Below, one piece after another: positions 27,471-36,532 of a stretch of DNA of 64,000 bases. How positions within the stretch are numbered: position 1 is the stretch's first letter; every line of letters begins with the position of its first letter. Made by a program: the position numbers and the translations under genes. The stretch is from Paraburkholderia sp. IMGN_8 (GTDB lineage Bacteria > Pseudomonadota > Gammaproteobacteria > Burkholderiales > Burkholderiaceae): assembly GCF_038050405.1 (NCBI RefSeq), contig NZ_CP150900.1, forward strand, positions 4,600,178 to 4,664,177, read 5' to 3'. Below the pieces are notes generated by a model. The model was given only the letters and a program-made list of their open reading frames with translations. It had not been told where the DNA came from and searched no databases.

Positions 27471-28919
27471 TCAGCCTGCGACGTAGGCCGTTTTCACGGC
27501 CGTCCAGAACGCTGTGTCGGCTGCGCCGTAGGCCGACGCTTTGCGGCCGCCGGCGGGCGCGTGATGCTCGACGGCGGTGGTCGGCAGGTTGATCGTCACA
27601 AGGCCGCTATGCACGTGGCGCCGGAAATGCCGCGCGCGGGCGAGCGAGCGTGTGGAGATGCCGGCGCATAGACCGTAGGCGGTGTCGTTGGCGAGATGCA
27701 GCGCGTGATCGTAGTCGTCGGCGCTCAGCACGACGGCAAGCGGCCCGAAAATCTCTTCGCGCGCGATGCGGTGGTCGGGTTCGCCGATGAACAACGCAGG
27801 TTCGAAAAAGTAGCCGCGCGTCGCGCGTTCCAACTGCCGGCCGCCGCGCAGCAATTGCGCGCCTTCCTGTTGACCGATGCGCACATAGTCGAGATTGCGC
27901 TCCAACTGCGCGGCGTTCGCGACCGGGCCGATATCGGTGCCGTGCTTCAACGCGTGATCGACGGTTAATCTGGCAAGCTTCGCCTGCAACGCATCCACAA
28001 ACGGCTCGAACACCGCGCGTTCGACAATCAAGCGCGACGCTGCGGTGCTGCGTTGGCCAGTCGAGCCATATGCACCGCTCAAGGCGACCTCGACGGCGCC
28101 GTCGAGGTCGGCATCGGCGAGCACCACAAACGGATTCTTGCCGCCCATTTCCAGCTGCACGCGCGCCTGCCGGGCGGCGGCGGCTTGCAGAACCCGCGTG
28201 CCGGTTTCCGCCGAGCCGGTGAAGCTGATCGCGGCCACCAGCGGATGCGCCGCGATCCGCGCGCCGACCTGCCGGCCGCTGCCCATCACGAGATTGAACA
28301 CGCCCGCGGGCATTCCGGCGCGGCTGATGACCGTCGCCAGCGCCGCCGCGCACCCAGGCGCCGATTCGGCCGGCTTGAAGACGACGCAATTGCCGTGGGC
28401 GAGGGCGGCGCCGATCTTCGCCGCGGGGATCGCCAGCGGCGCGCTCCACGGCGCGATGATGCCGACCACGCCGAGCGGCTCGCGCGTCACGTCGATTTCG
28501 ATGCCGGCGCGCGCCGAGGCCATCGGCTCGGCGAACGCACGCCATGCCTCGGCGGCGAAAAACTTGAAGATCTGGCCGGCACGCGTCGCTTCGGCCAAGG
28601 CTTCCGGCAAGGTCTTGCCGACTTCACGCGCGAGCAACCGACCTAGCTCATCGCGGCGCGCCAGCATCTCGCTGCCGATCGCATCGAGCGCATCCGCGCG
28701 GCGCTGCACCGAACCCAGCGACCATTCGCGGAACGCGGAGCTCGCGGCTTCGATTGCGGTATCGGTCTGCCGCGCATCGGCGCGCACATAGTCGCCGACC
28801 GGTTCGTCGAGGTCCGATGGATTGAGCGACACGCCGGTGGTCGCACCCGTCTCCCAGCCGCCGTTAATGTAGTGACGGAACGGACTTGCAACGAGAGGGA
28901 CAAGCGGATCGCGATTCAT
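27471..28919 (-). CDS. Aldehyde dehydrogenase, alpha-ketoglutaric semialdehyde dehydrogenase-like, catalytic Cys replaced by Ser
   Basis: 482 residues from the ATG at 28919; this length matches KGSADH enzymes, and the longer frame upstream lacks similarity. ALDH features: IIAPWSAPLAIPAAKI, FKPAESAPG, FTGSAETGTRVLQAAA, and the general-base Glu in QLEMGGKNPF. Where the family has GQRCTA with the nucleophile Cys, this protein has GQRSTA (Ser 291, codon AGC at 28049-28047). The rest of the fold is intact. In the arabinose route it would oxidise alpha-ketoglutaric semialdehyde to alpha-ketoglutarate. As read it should lack normal dehydrogenase activity. Divergent from the LysR gene. Confidence 0.85.
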   Translation of the reverse strand: MNRDPLVPLVASPFRHYINGGWETGATTGVSLNPSDLDEPVGDYVRADARQTDTAIEAASSAFREWSLGSVQRRADALDAIGSEMLARRDELGRLLAREVGKTLPEALAEATRAGQIFKFFAAEAWRAFAEPMASARAGIEIDVTREPLGVVGIIAPWSAPLAIPAAKIGAALAHGNCVVFKPAESAPGCAAALATVISRAGMPAGVFNLVMGSGRQVGARIAAHPLVAAISFTGSAETGTRVLQAAAARQARVQLEMGGKNPFVVLADADLDGAVEVALSGAYGSTGQRSTAASRLIVERAVFEPFVDALQAKLARLTVDHALKHGTDIGPVANAAQLERNLDYVRIGQQEGAQLLRGGRQLERATRGYFFEPALFIGEPDHRIAREEIFGPLAVVLSADDYDHALHLANDTAYGLCAGISTRSLARARHFRRHVHSGLVTINLPTTAVEHHAPAGGRKASAYGAADTAFWTAVKTAYVAG

Positions 28920-29085
28920 CGAAAGCAGGAGGCCACATGAGGAAGCTCGGAAAGTCCACGAATGGTATGAGCGGCCCCAATAACTTTCCAATCCCTTTTT
29001 GGGCCATCGCGATATCAATTCCGGTATGGCATGATGAAGCCTTCGCCCCAACAGACGGCTTTGAGCCGCTTTATGGAGACTGGCC

Positions 29086-30063
29086 ATGACCCGCAGCTAC
29101 TCGAACTGGTTCGTGCGCGCACGGCTGAAGACGCGGCAGTTGCTGTTGCTCGCGGCGATGGAAGAGGAGGGCAACGTCCGGCGCGCGGCCGACGTGCTCG
29201 GCATGACGCAGCCCGCCGCCTCACGCCTTCTGAAAGAGCTGGAAGACATGCTGGAGGTGAGCCTGTTCGACCGCACGCCGCACGGCATGCACGCCACGCT
29301 GTACGGCGAAGTGATGATCCGCCACGCGCGCATGGTGCTGTCGAACCTGAGCCACGCGCACGATGAAATTTCGGCCTTGCGCGCTGGTCTGGCGGGCCAG
29401 GTGCGCATCGGCGTGATTGCCGCCGCCGCCGCGACGATGGTGCCGCGCGCGATCGCCAGCGTGAAAGAGCGCTATCCGCAGCTGCAAATCTGGGCGGAAG
29501 TGGAAACCTCCGACGTGATGCTGCCCCGGATCGCCGAGGGCGAACTGGACATCATGGTCGGCCGCGTGTTGGAGCGGCAAAATCAGTTCAAAACCGAGGT
29601 TCGCTATGAACCGCTCGCCGACGAACCGCTGTGCGTGGTCGCGCGTCCCGGCCATCCTCTCGAAAATGAGACAGATTTGACACTGCGGGCAATCGTCAAC
29701 GCGAGCTGGGTTTTGCATCCGCCGGGCAGTGTTTTGCGCCATCGCTTCGATCTGATGTTTTCGCAAATCGGGCTGAATCCGCCGCAAAACGTGGTCAATA
29801 CCAACAATTTTCTGGCGATTTCGAGCTTGCTGCTACAAAGCGACATGCTGGCGGTTTTGCCCGACGAAGTGGCGCGTCAATACCAACAGTACGGTGTTCT
29901 GAAGCGGATGCCGATCGATTTACCGTGCAGGATGGATACATTCGGTATCATCACGCGCCAGTCCCACCTGCTTTCGCCGGCGGCCTCCGTGGTGCTCGAA
30001 GCCTTGCGGGAAGCCGCTGCAGCGGTGTACGGCACCCCCTTCGAGCCGGCAGTGGCGCGGTAA
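29086..30063 (+). CDS. LysR-family regulator of the arabinose cluster (GbpR-like)
   Basis: 325 residues. HTH LLLLAAMEEEGNVRRAADVL then GMTQPAASRLLKELE; the LysR effector domain is at about 95-310. The N-terminal RARLKTRQLLLL and overall pattern resemble GbpR, the regulator of sugar-binding-protein genes in Agrobacterium and Azospirillum. Divergent from the ALDH with a 166-base gap that should hold the shared operator. The GbpR-like label is an inference from context and pattern. Confidence 0.85.
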   Translation: MTRSYSNWFVRARLKTRQLLLLAAMEEEGNVRRAADVLGMTQPAASRLLKELEDMLEVSLFDRTPHGMHATLYGEVMIRHARMVLSNLSHAHDEISALRAGLAGQVRIGVIAAAAATMVPRAIASVKERYPQLQIWAEVETSDVMLPRIAEGELDIMVGRVLERQNQFKTEVRYEPLADEPLCVVARPGHPLENETDLTLRAIVNASWVLHPPGSVLRHRFDLMFSQIGLNPPQNVVNTNNFLAISSLLLQSDMLAVLPDEVARQYQQYGVLKRMPIDLPCRMDTFGIITRQSHLLSPAASVVLEALREAAAAVYGTPFEPAVAR

Positions 30064-30295
30064 ATGCTTCTCCCGTTGCAGAAAGCAGCCGGTAGCGCCG
30101 TCTAAATGCGAAATCCAGACGGCGCGCCGCGGGCCGTGGGCCGCATTCTCCGCTGCGATCCACACCACAGCGGGACGCCGGCCTTCGGCGCGGGAGGGGC
30201 AAGCGATGTACAAACAACACGGTAAGCGGCAACGAGCCGTCGACGATTCTTTTTCTGTTCGCTCCGGTGGAGCGAGCACCTGGTATAGCAACGGC

Positions 30296-30850
30296 ATGGC
30301 TCTCAAATCGACGATTTACAAGACGGAACTCCAGATCGCCAACATGGACCGGCACTACTACGCCGACCATTCGCTGACGATCGCCCGCCATCCCTCCGAA
30401 ACGGACGAGCGCATGATGGTGCGCGTCGCCGCGTTCGCGCTGTTCGCGCAGGAACGCCTCGAATTCTGCAAAGGTTTGTCGGATATCGACGAACCGGACC
30501 TGTGGCAGAAGGATCTGACCGGCGCGATCGAAACGTGGATCGAAGTCGGCCAGCCCGACGAACGGCGCATCGCCAAGGCGAGCGGCCGCGCGAACGAAGT
30601 GATCGTGATCGCCTACGGCGGCCGCGCTTCGGACATCTGGTGGCAAGGCGTGAAGAACAAGGTCGAACGCATGCGCAATGTGACGGTGTGGACGCTCGGT
30701 GAAGACGTCGCCGCCGCGCTCGGCTCGCTCGCCGAACGGACCATGCGCCTGCAATGCACCGTGCAGGACGGCGAAGCATGGCTCGGCAGCGCCGAGGCGG
30801 ACGCGGTGCAGATCAAATGGACGGTGTTGAAGGCGCCGGCCAACGCTTGA
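30296..30850 (+). CDS. yaeQ: YaeQ family protein
   Basis: 184 residues; the ATG at 30296 begins MALKSTIYKTELQIANMDRH, the conserved YaeQ start. Also HYYADHSLTIARHPSETDER and DLTGAIETWIEVGQPDERRI. The family has a PD-(D/E)XK nuclease-like fold; no firm biochemical role is known. Confidence 0.9.
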   Translation: MALKSTIYKTELQIANMDRHYYADHSLTIARHPSETDERMMVRVAAFALFAQERLEFCKGLSDIDEPDLWQKDLTGAIETWIEVGQPDERRIAKASGRANEVIVIAYGGRASDIWWQGVKNKVERMRNVTVWTLGEDVAAALGSLAERTMRLQCTVQDGEAWLGSAEADAVQIKWTVLKAPANA

Positions 30851-30938
30851 TAACGCCAGGTGCGTTCGCTGGTTGCGCCTGCCCCTTGCCTTTGCCCCCT
30901 GCGTTCGAGCGTCGTCCGCAACGGCCGCGGTTCATTCG

Positions 30939-31364
30939 TTAGAGCGAAGTCACACGCGCCGCTTCCGGCGGCCCTTTCAGCTCGACCATATTGCCCTCCG
31001 GATCGAACAGATACAGCGACGGCCCAAAGCCGTCCGCGCCATAGCGCAGCGCCGTTTCGCCAAGCCGCGCGCCGTGTTCGGTCAGATGCGCCTTGAGCGC
31101 GTCGACGTCGAACGGTTCGATCCGCAAACACACGTGATCCATGTTGCGTCCCGCGCCGGGCGTGCCGTTTTCGGCATGATCGAGTTTTGCGCCGACCTGC
31201 AACAGATCGATCAACGAGCGCCCGGCGCGCAACTGCGTCAAGCCCAGATCGCGCTGCTCCTTCTCGACACTGCAACCGAGCACGTCGCAATAGAAGCGCG
31301 ACATCCGCGCGACGTCCGCAGCCCGAATGACGATGTGGTCGATCTCACGAATGTGGATTTTCAT
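30939..31364 (-). CDS. VOC/glyoxalase-fold protein
   Basis: 141 residues from the ATG at 31364. Two beta-alpha-beta-beta-beta repeats: IREIDHIVIRAADVARMSRF and NMDHVCLRIEPFDVDALKAH, ending LYLFDPEGNMVELKGP. Candidate metal ligands are the His of IDHIV, Glu of MVELKG and His of MDHVC. A dioxygenase, lyase or resistance role cannot be told from sequence. Confidence 0.87.
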   Translation of the reverse strand: MKIHIREIDHIVIRAADVARMSRFYCDVLGCSVEKEQRDLGLTQLRAGRSLIDLLQVGAKLDHAENGTPGAGRNMDHVCLRIEPFDVDALKAHLTEHGARLGETALRYGADGFGPSLYLFDPEGNMVELKGPPEAARVTSL

Positions 31365-31494
31365 CTCGAACGCCCCCTGGATGGTTCGCTGAACGGGTGA
31401 ATAGCCAGTGTAGGAGGAAAGGGAGGGCGCCGCCGTGACAGCAGCGTGTGATCGGCCGTGAATCACCCGCAAAGGGGCGGATCAGGAGGGTACA

Positions 31495-31533
31495 GACGAA
31501 AAATGCGGACGAAAAACTCGGACGAAAAAAAGC
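31495..31533. repeat. Three 13-bp tandem repeats (GACGAAAAA-type)
   Basis: GACGAAAAATGCG, GACGAAAAACTCG, GACGAAAAAAAGC in tandem. On the minus strand they are three T-tracts in a row; the first is the U-run of the candidate sRNA terminator and the others lie just beyond it. Confidence 0.7.
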
Positions 31534-31554
31534 CCGCTCTATGTGGAGCGGGCT
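31525..31554 (-). terminator. Rho-independent terminator of the candidate sRNA
   Basis: Minus strand: AGCCCGCTC (31554-31546), 6-base loop, GAGCGGGCT (31539-31531), U-run to 31525. There is no T-run on the plus strand, so it acts only on minus-strand transcription, where no protein gene lies upstream. Confidence 0.85.
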
Positions 31555-31588
31555 GAATCCATATCAGGAGGAGACATGGAGGAGACAG
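31525..31588 (-). ncRNA. Candidate small RNA with tandem anti-Shine-Dalgarno motifs
   Basis: About 64 nt on the minus strand, in the 435-base gap between the VOC gene and ada, with no ORF of its own. A promoter (TTGCGT, 17-base spacer, TATATT; 31622-31594) points into it. The 5' part holds two tandem copies of TGTCTCCTCC (31587-31578, 31576-31567), each able to pair with GGAGGAG ribosome sites. It ends in a 9-bp GC-rich hairpin and seven U. This is the layout of a trans-acting riboregulator. The 5' end is an estimate from the -10 box. Confidence 0.6.
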
Positions 31589-31593
31589 GTACT

Positions 31594-31622
31594 AATATAC
31601 ACATCAGGTTGGTGCGACGCAA
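31594..31622 (-). promoter_or_regulatory. Sigma-70-type promoter for the candidate sRNA
   Basis: Minus strand: TTGCGT (31622-31617), 17-base spacer, TATATT (31599-31594). Four of six -35 bases and five of six -10 bases match consensus. Predicted start is near 31588. Confidence 0.55.
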
Positions 31623-31799
31623 TAACTTTTTAAGGGAAAACCCGATATCGTGCCAAATTGTCGCACTTTGCAGCGAAACGAGCGCCTGGTGGCGCTTCCA
31701 GCCTACGAGGAAGCGCAATGACAGAGCAAGAACCGGAGCGTAGTGTGTCGGCATGCGGCCTACATTGGTGAGCATCGACACTGTCTTTCCGGGACGATC

Positions 31800-32966
31800 A
31801 TGAACCGCACCGACCACACCGCCACCACCAGTTGGACCAGCGACGCCGACCGCTGGGACGCCGTCACCCACCGCGACCCGCAGGCCGACGGCGCGTTCTT
31901 CTACGGCGTCAAAACCACCGGCGTGTTCTGCCGCCCGTCGTGCGCGTCGCGCCAGCCGCGTCGTGAAAACGTCGATTTCTTCGTCGACGCAGACGCTGCG
32001 CGCGCCGCGGGTTACCGCGATTGCAAGCGCTGCCAGCCCGGCGGCCTGCCGCGCGAACTCGAGATCGTGAATCGCGCGTGCGCCGCGCTGGACGCCGATC
32101 CGCAACAACGCCTCACGCTCGCGCAGCTGAGCGACGCCGTGCATGTCAGCCCATTTCACTTGCAGCGCCTGTTCAAACGCGTGGTAGGCGTATCGCCGCG
32201 TCAGTATCAGGCCGCGCAGCGGGGCGCCGCGTTGCGCGATGCGCTCCAGCGCGGCTCGGACGTCACGCGCGCCACGCTCGACGCCGGATTCGGCTCACCG
32301 TCGCGGATGTACGACAGCGCGTCGGCCGAATTGGGCATGGCGCCGTCCGCGTTTCGCCGCAAGGGCGCTGGATTGACCGTGCGCTACGCCAGCGCGCCGA
32401 CCTCGCTCGGCTTCGTGCTGATTGCCGCCACCGACAAAGGCATCTGCAAGATCGGCTTCGGCGATGATGCCGCGGCGCTCGCCGACGACCTGCACAGCGA
32501 GTTTGCCAATGCCGAACTGGTCGACGATCCGGCGCGGCTTGCACCGTTCATCGCCCAAGTGGACGCCTATTTGCGCGGCACGCGCCAGCGCTTCGATCTG
32601 CCGCTCGATATCGCCGCAACCGCGTTCCGGCAGCGCGTGTGGGACGCGCTGCGGCGCATTCCGTACGGCGAGACGCGCAGCTATTCGGACATCGCCGAAG
32701 CCGTCGGTTCACCCCGCGCCGTGCGCGCGGTGGCAAGCGCGTGCGCAACGAATCCGGTCGCGCTGGCGATCCCTTGTCACCGCGTGGTGCAGAAGAGCGG
32801 GGCGCTGGCGGGCTATCGTTGGGGACTGCCGCGCAAGGCTGCGTTGCTCGACAACGAAGCGCGGCACGCGCACGACGATCACGACGCGGCCGACCACGAG
32901 CGCGAACGCGACCACGAGATCGCCAACATTGCCGTCACCACCTCCAACCTGGACCACGCCGCGTGA
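31800..32966 (+). CDS. ada: Bifunctional Ada DNA methyltransferase/transcription activator
   Basis: 388 residues from the ATG at 31800. Domains: N-terminal zinc/phosphotriester domain (GVKTTGVFCRPSCASRQPRR, then DCKRCQPGG; Cys ligands present), AraC-type HTH (LTLAQLSDAVHVSPFHLQRL), and C-terminal O6-methylguanine methyltransferase (acceptor Cys in NPVALAIPCHRVV). An Asp/His-rich tail (HAHDDHDAADHERERDHE) extends beyond the usual end. Repairs and senses alkylation. Coupled to alkA by a GTGA overlap. Confidence 0.95.
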   Translation: MNRTDHTATTSWTSDADRWDAVTHRDPQADGAFFYGVKTTGVFCRPSCASRQPRRENVDFFVDADAARAAGYRDCKRCQPGGLPRELEIVNRACAALDADPQQRLTLAQLSDAVHVSPFHLQRLFKRVVGVSPRQYQAAQRGAALRDALQRGSDVTRATLDAGFGSPSRMYDSASAELGMAPSAFRRKGAGLTVRYASAPTSLGFVLIAATDKGICKIGFGDDAAALADDLHSEFANAELVDDPARLAPFIAQVDAYLRGTRQRFDLPLDIAATAFRQRVWDALRRIPYGETRSYSDIAEAVGSPRAVRAVASACATNPVALAIPCHRVVQKSGALAGYRWGLPRKAALLDNEARHAHDDHDAADHERERDHEIANIAVTTSNLDHAA

Positions 32967-33880
32967 GCACGCTTGACGACGTCGCAACACTCGAACTGCC
33001 GTTCAAACCACCCTTCGACTGGCCCCGGCTGCTGCGCTTTTTCGGTGGACGCGCGACGCCAGGCGTCGAAGCCGTCGAAGACGGCGCCTACCGCCGCGCG
33101 ATCGATTGGGCCGGCGACAGCGGCACGCTGACGGTGCGCCTGCATCCTCGCAAACGCTGCATCGTCGCGAGTATCGAGGGGCCTGCGAGCCGTCACGCCG
33201 ACGCGCTCGCCGTGCCGATCGCGAAGATGTTCGACCTGCACGCCGAGCCGAAAAAAATCGGTACGGAACTCGCCGCCGACCCGTGGCTCGCGCCATTGAT
33301 CGAAGCCGTGCCGGGTCTACGCGTGCCGGGTGCGTGGTCGGGCTTCGAACTGGTGGTACGCGCGATCGTCGGCCAGCAGGTCAGCGTGAAGGCCGCGACC
33401 ACCATCATCGGACGGCTGGTGCAGCGCGCCGGCGAACGCATCGAAGGTCATCCGCACGAGAACACCGCGTGGCGCTTCCCGACGCCCGCCGCACTGGCGG
33501 CCGTGGATCTGGAGAAGATCGGCATGCCGGGTAAACGCGTAGCCGCGTTGCAAGGCTTCGCGCACGCGGTGGCTTCAGGCGATGTGCCGCTTGACAGCAG
33601 CGTGGCCGACGCCACCAGCCTGCGCGCCGCGTTGCTCGCACTGCCTGGCATCGGCCCATGGACGGTCGAGTACGTCGCGATGCGTGCGTGGCGCGACGCC
33701 GACGCGTGGCCCGCATGGGACCTCGTGCTGATGCAGGCGATCTGCGCGCGCGACCCGTCGCTCGTGCGGCCGACCCAGCAGCGCACCCGCACCGATGCTT
33801 GGCGGCCGTGGCGCGCGTATGCGGCGATGCATCTGTGGAACGAAGTGGCGGACCGGGCGGGAGCCGCGCGCGGCGGGTAG
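32963..33880 (+). CDS. alkA: DNA-3-methyladenine glycosylase II
   Basis: 305 residues; GTG start at 32963 within the ada stop (GTGA). The N-terminal AlkA domain is followed by a helix-hairpin-helix glycosylase core: VRAIVGQQVSVKAATTIIGR, hairpin LLALPGIGPWTVEYVAMRAW, and the catalytic Asp in DAWPAWDLVLMQAI. Excises alkylated bases; part of the adaptive response and probably under Ada control. Confidence 0.93.
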   Translation: MSTLDDVATLELPFKPPFDWPRLLRFFGGRATPGVEAVEDGAYRRAIDWAGDSGTLTVRLHPRKRCIVASIEGPASRHADALAVPIAKMFDLHAEPKKIGTELAADPWLAPLIEAVPGLRVPGAWSGFELVVRAIVGQQVSVKAATTIIGRLVQRAGERIEGHPHENTAWRFPTPAALAAVDLEKIGMPGKRVAALQGFAHAVASGDVPLDSSVADATSLRAALLALPGIGPWTVEYVAMRAWRDADAWPAWDLVLMQAICARDPSLVRPTQQRTRTDAWRPWRAYAAMHLWNEVADRAGAARGG

Positions 33881-34124
33881 AGCCCTGCCAGCCTTGCAAG
33901 TCGGGGAGGAACGCGAGATCGCGCGACGGGTGCGCGACAGGTAGAGTGACGAGGCAGCCGGCAGGCCGATTCATCGTGAAAACAGGCTGCCTGGCGTGCC
34001 GCGAGGCAGCCTCGAAGCGGCCTCAAGCAGCCGCCGTGGCGAGATGTTAAAGTGCCCGCTACCTGAAAATTCCGCCGAACGTTGTCAACCGCGCAGTGCT
34101 GCATCGAATGCAGAGAAGCGGCAC

Positions 34125-35771
34125 ATGGCGGCCGACAACGCCCGACTCGCATCGATGCCAAACAACACACCTTCCCGCACGACCGACGCGTTCTCGCACC
34201 GCTTGTCCGTGCTGACCTCCGGCCCGCAGCGCGACGCGCTGATTCGCGGCCTGCGCGGCATCGAAAGGGAGAGCCTGCGCGTGACGCACGACGGCCAGCT
34301 CGCGCTGACCCCGCATTCACGCGCGCTCGGCTCGGCGCTTACGCATCCATCGCTCACCACCGACTACTCCGAAGCACTGCTCGAACTGATCACGCCGGCG
34401 GAGCACGATGCCGCGATCACGCTCGAGAAACTCGATACGCTGCATCGTTTCGTCTACGCGGAGCTCGGCGACGAAATTCTGTGGAACAACTCGATGCCGG
34501 GCCTGTTGCCTGAGCAGGACGAGGGCATTCCGATTGCGCGGTACGGCACCTCGAATATCGGCAAACTGAAGTACGTGTACCGCGTCGGCCTGGCGCTCCG
34601 TTACGGCCGCACGATGCAGTGCATTGCGGGTATTCACTACAACTATTCGCTGAATGAAGAAGTGTGGCGGCTGTTGCATGCCGACCAGCAATCCACGGCG
34701 AGCGCTGTCGATTTCCAGTCCGAACGTTATCTCGCGCTGATCCGCAATTTCCGCCGCACCAACTGGTTGCTGATGTATCTGTTCGGCGCGTCGCCGGCGC
34801 TGGACCGCCGGTTCCTGCGCGATCGAAAACACACGCTCGAGACGTTCGACGCCGACACGCTGTACCGCCCGTACGCGACCAGCCTGCGCATGAGCGATCT
34901 CGGTTATTCGAATACCACGGCGCAAGCCGCGCTGCATGCCGACTACGACACGCTGCCGGGCTACCTCGACGCGCTCGCGAAAGCCGTGAGCCAGCCTTAT
35001 CCCGCGTACGAGGCGATCGGCACGCAGCGCAATGGCGAGTGGGTGCAGATCAACACGAATGTGCTGCAGATCGAAAACGAGTTCTACTCGACGATCCGGC
35101 CCAAGCGCGTCACGTATCCCGGCGAGCGGCCGCTGCATGCGCTGGCCGCGCGTGGCGTGCAATACGTCGAAGTGCGCTGCATGGATATCGATCCGTTCGA
35201 GCCGACCGGCATCTCGCTGGAAACCGCGCGTTTTCTCGATGCATACCTGCTGGTCTGCGCTCTGGAAGACAGCGCGCTGCTGCCGCCTGACGCCTACGCC
35301 GAAGCCAATCAGAACTTCGGCCGCGTGACGATGGAAGGGCGCAAACCGGGGCTCGAACTGACGCGCGACGGCCAAACGGTTGCGATGACAGATTGGGCGA
35401 ACGAACTGCTCGCCAGGATCGACGCAGCTGCTGCTACGCTCGACGCCTTGCAGGGCGGCGATGCGCACGCTCGCGCCGTGGCGGTTCAGAGGGCGAAACT
35501 GGCGGATCCCTCGCTGACGCCGTCGGCGCGCATGCTGCAAGGCATGCACGAGAAGCAGCAGAGCTTCCTTGCATTTGGCCTTGAGCAAAGCGAAGCGCAC
35601 GCCGCGTATTTTCGCGCGCGTCCGCTGGATGCTGCGCAAATGCAGGAATTCGCCGAACTCGCCGCACGGTCGCTTGCAGAGCAGGCCAAGCTCGAACAGG
35701 AAGAAGTGGGTTCGTTCGACGCATTCGTCGCGGCTTACCGGGCGTATACGTTAAACCGCTTCAGCGTCTGA
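34125..35771 (+). CDS. gshA: Glutamate-cysteine ligase (GshA type 1)
   Basis: 548 residues from the ATG at 34125; the ATG at 34155 is an alternative and the frame is open further upstream. Family stretches: [78 protein letters not shown]. First step of glutathione synthesis. This is the E. coli-type enzyme; the ybdK start at 63.7 kb is a distant relative. A terminator follows. Confidence 0.94.
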   Translation: MAADNARLASMPNNTPSRTTDAFSHRLSVLTSGPQRDALIRGLRGIERESLRVTHDGQLALTPHSRALGSALTHPSLTTDYSEALLELITPAEHDAAITLEKLDTLHRFVYAELGDEILWNNSMPGLLPEQDEGIPIARYGTSNIGKLKYVYRVGLALRYGRTMQCIAGIHYNYSLNEEVWRLLHADQQSTASAVDFQSERYLALIRNFRRTNWLLMYLFGASPALDRRFLRDRKHTLETFDADTLYRPYATSLRMSDLGYSNTTAQAALHADYDTLPGYLDALAKAVSQPYPAYEAIGTQRNGEWVQINTNVLQIENEFYSTIRPKRVTYPGERPLHALAARGVQYVEVRCMDIDPFEPTGISLETARFLDAYLLVCALEDSALLPPDAYAEANQNFGRVTMEGRKPGLELTRDGQTVAMTDWANELLARIDAAAATLDALQGGDAHARAVAVQRAKLADPSLTPSARMLQGMHEKQQSFLAFGLEQSEAHAAYFRARPLDAAQMQEFAELAARSLAEQAKLEQEEVGSFDAFVAAYRAYTLNRFSV

Positions 35772-35795
35772 ACGGCGAGTATCCGGGATGTGGAG

Positions 35796-35821
35796 AAGGC
35801 GGCCTTCGAGGCCGCCTTTTT
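35796..35821 (+). terminator. Rho-independent terminator after gshA
   Basis: AAGGCGGCC (35796-35804), loop TTCGA, GGCCGCCTT (35810-35818), running into TTTTT. Confidence 0.9.
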
Positions 35822-35980
35822 ATTGTTCGCAGGTAACGTCTACGCGAGCGGCCTGGGGCTTTACCGGTGCAAATCGGCAATATTTCCGCATGCGCTGACG
35901 ATTCGCTTGCGAGCATGAAACACGGTGCTGCCGCTGCGGTCCAACCTACGTGACACACTCCAGAGAGAGGAGGAATCAAC

Positions 35981-36484
35981 GTGACGAAAAAAGGTCTGTT
36001 GGCCGTGCTGTGCGTTGCGGCGGCGGGGTGCTCGACGCAAGGGCAGGTCGATCCGGACGTCATGCAGATTGCGACGACGCCGTTGACGTGTTCGAGCAAA
36101 GCCGAGTGCGACGCATGGTGGCAACGTGCGCAGACGTGGGTGACGGCTCATTCGAAATACAAGGTCGAATTCACCACAGACACGCTGATCCAGACCGCGG
36201 GTCCAGACGGCGGCAAGCGAGCGTTGGCGTACCAGATTACACGTGCTCCGAACCCTGACGGCACATCGACGATTGGCTTTGCGGCGCATTGCGACGGCTC
36301 GCTCGGCTGCAAACCAAACCCATGGGCGGCGGGCGCCGACTTCAAGCAGTATGTGCGCGGCACCGCAACCGACGCGCCGCAAGGCGGAGCAAAACCATCA
36401 CAACCCACACCATCGGCGATGCATCCGGATGCATCACAGGGACAATCGATCCCGGGAACGAATGGCGAGTCGATAACGCAGTAA
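35981..36484 (+). CDS. Lipoprotein of unknown function
   Basis: 167 residues. The GTG start follows AGAGGAGG, a strong ribosome site. The short signal MTKKGLLAVLCVAAAGCST has a lipobox ending in Cys 17. The body has DAWWQRAQTWVTAHSKYKV and two more cysteine pairs; the tail is Pro/Ser/Gln-rich and low in complexity. Envelope protein; family not recognised. The dispersed repeat begins about 50 bases after its stop. Confidence 0.75.
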   Translation: MTKKGLLAVLCVAAAGCSTQGQVDPDVMQIATTPLTCSSKAECDAWWQRAQTWVTAHSKYKVEFTTDTLIQTAGPDGGKRALAYQITRAPNPDGTSTIGFAAHCDGSLGCKPNPWAAGADFKQYVRGTATDAPQGGAKPSQPTPSAMHPDASQGQSIPGTNGESITQ

Positions 36485-36532
36485 AAGGCGGGGGAAAAAG
36501 CGCGCGTCGCACAAAAAGTACCACGGGGAAAA

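Noticed and set aside
31543..31743. 66-codon plus-strand ORF over the candidate sRNA, with AGGAGG before an internal ATG at 31576
   Set aside because: The GGAGGAG strings are explained by the minus-strand tandem CTCCTCC motif with promoter and terminator. The ATG spacing is short and the peptide has no recognisable feature.
34125..35771. gshA and ybdK as a duplicated glutamate-cysteine ligase
   Set aside because: They belong to different subfamilies (GshA type 1 and GCS2/YbdK) and usually coexist; no recent duplication is indicated.
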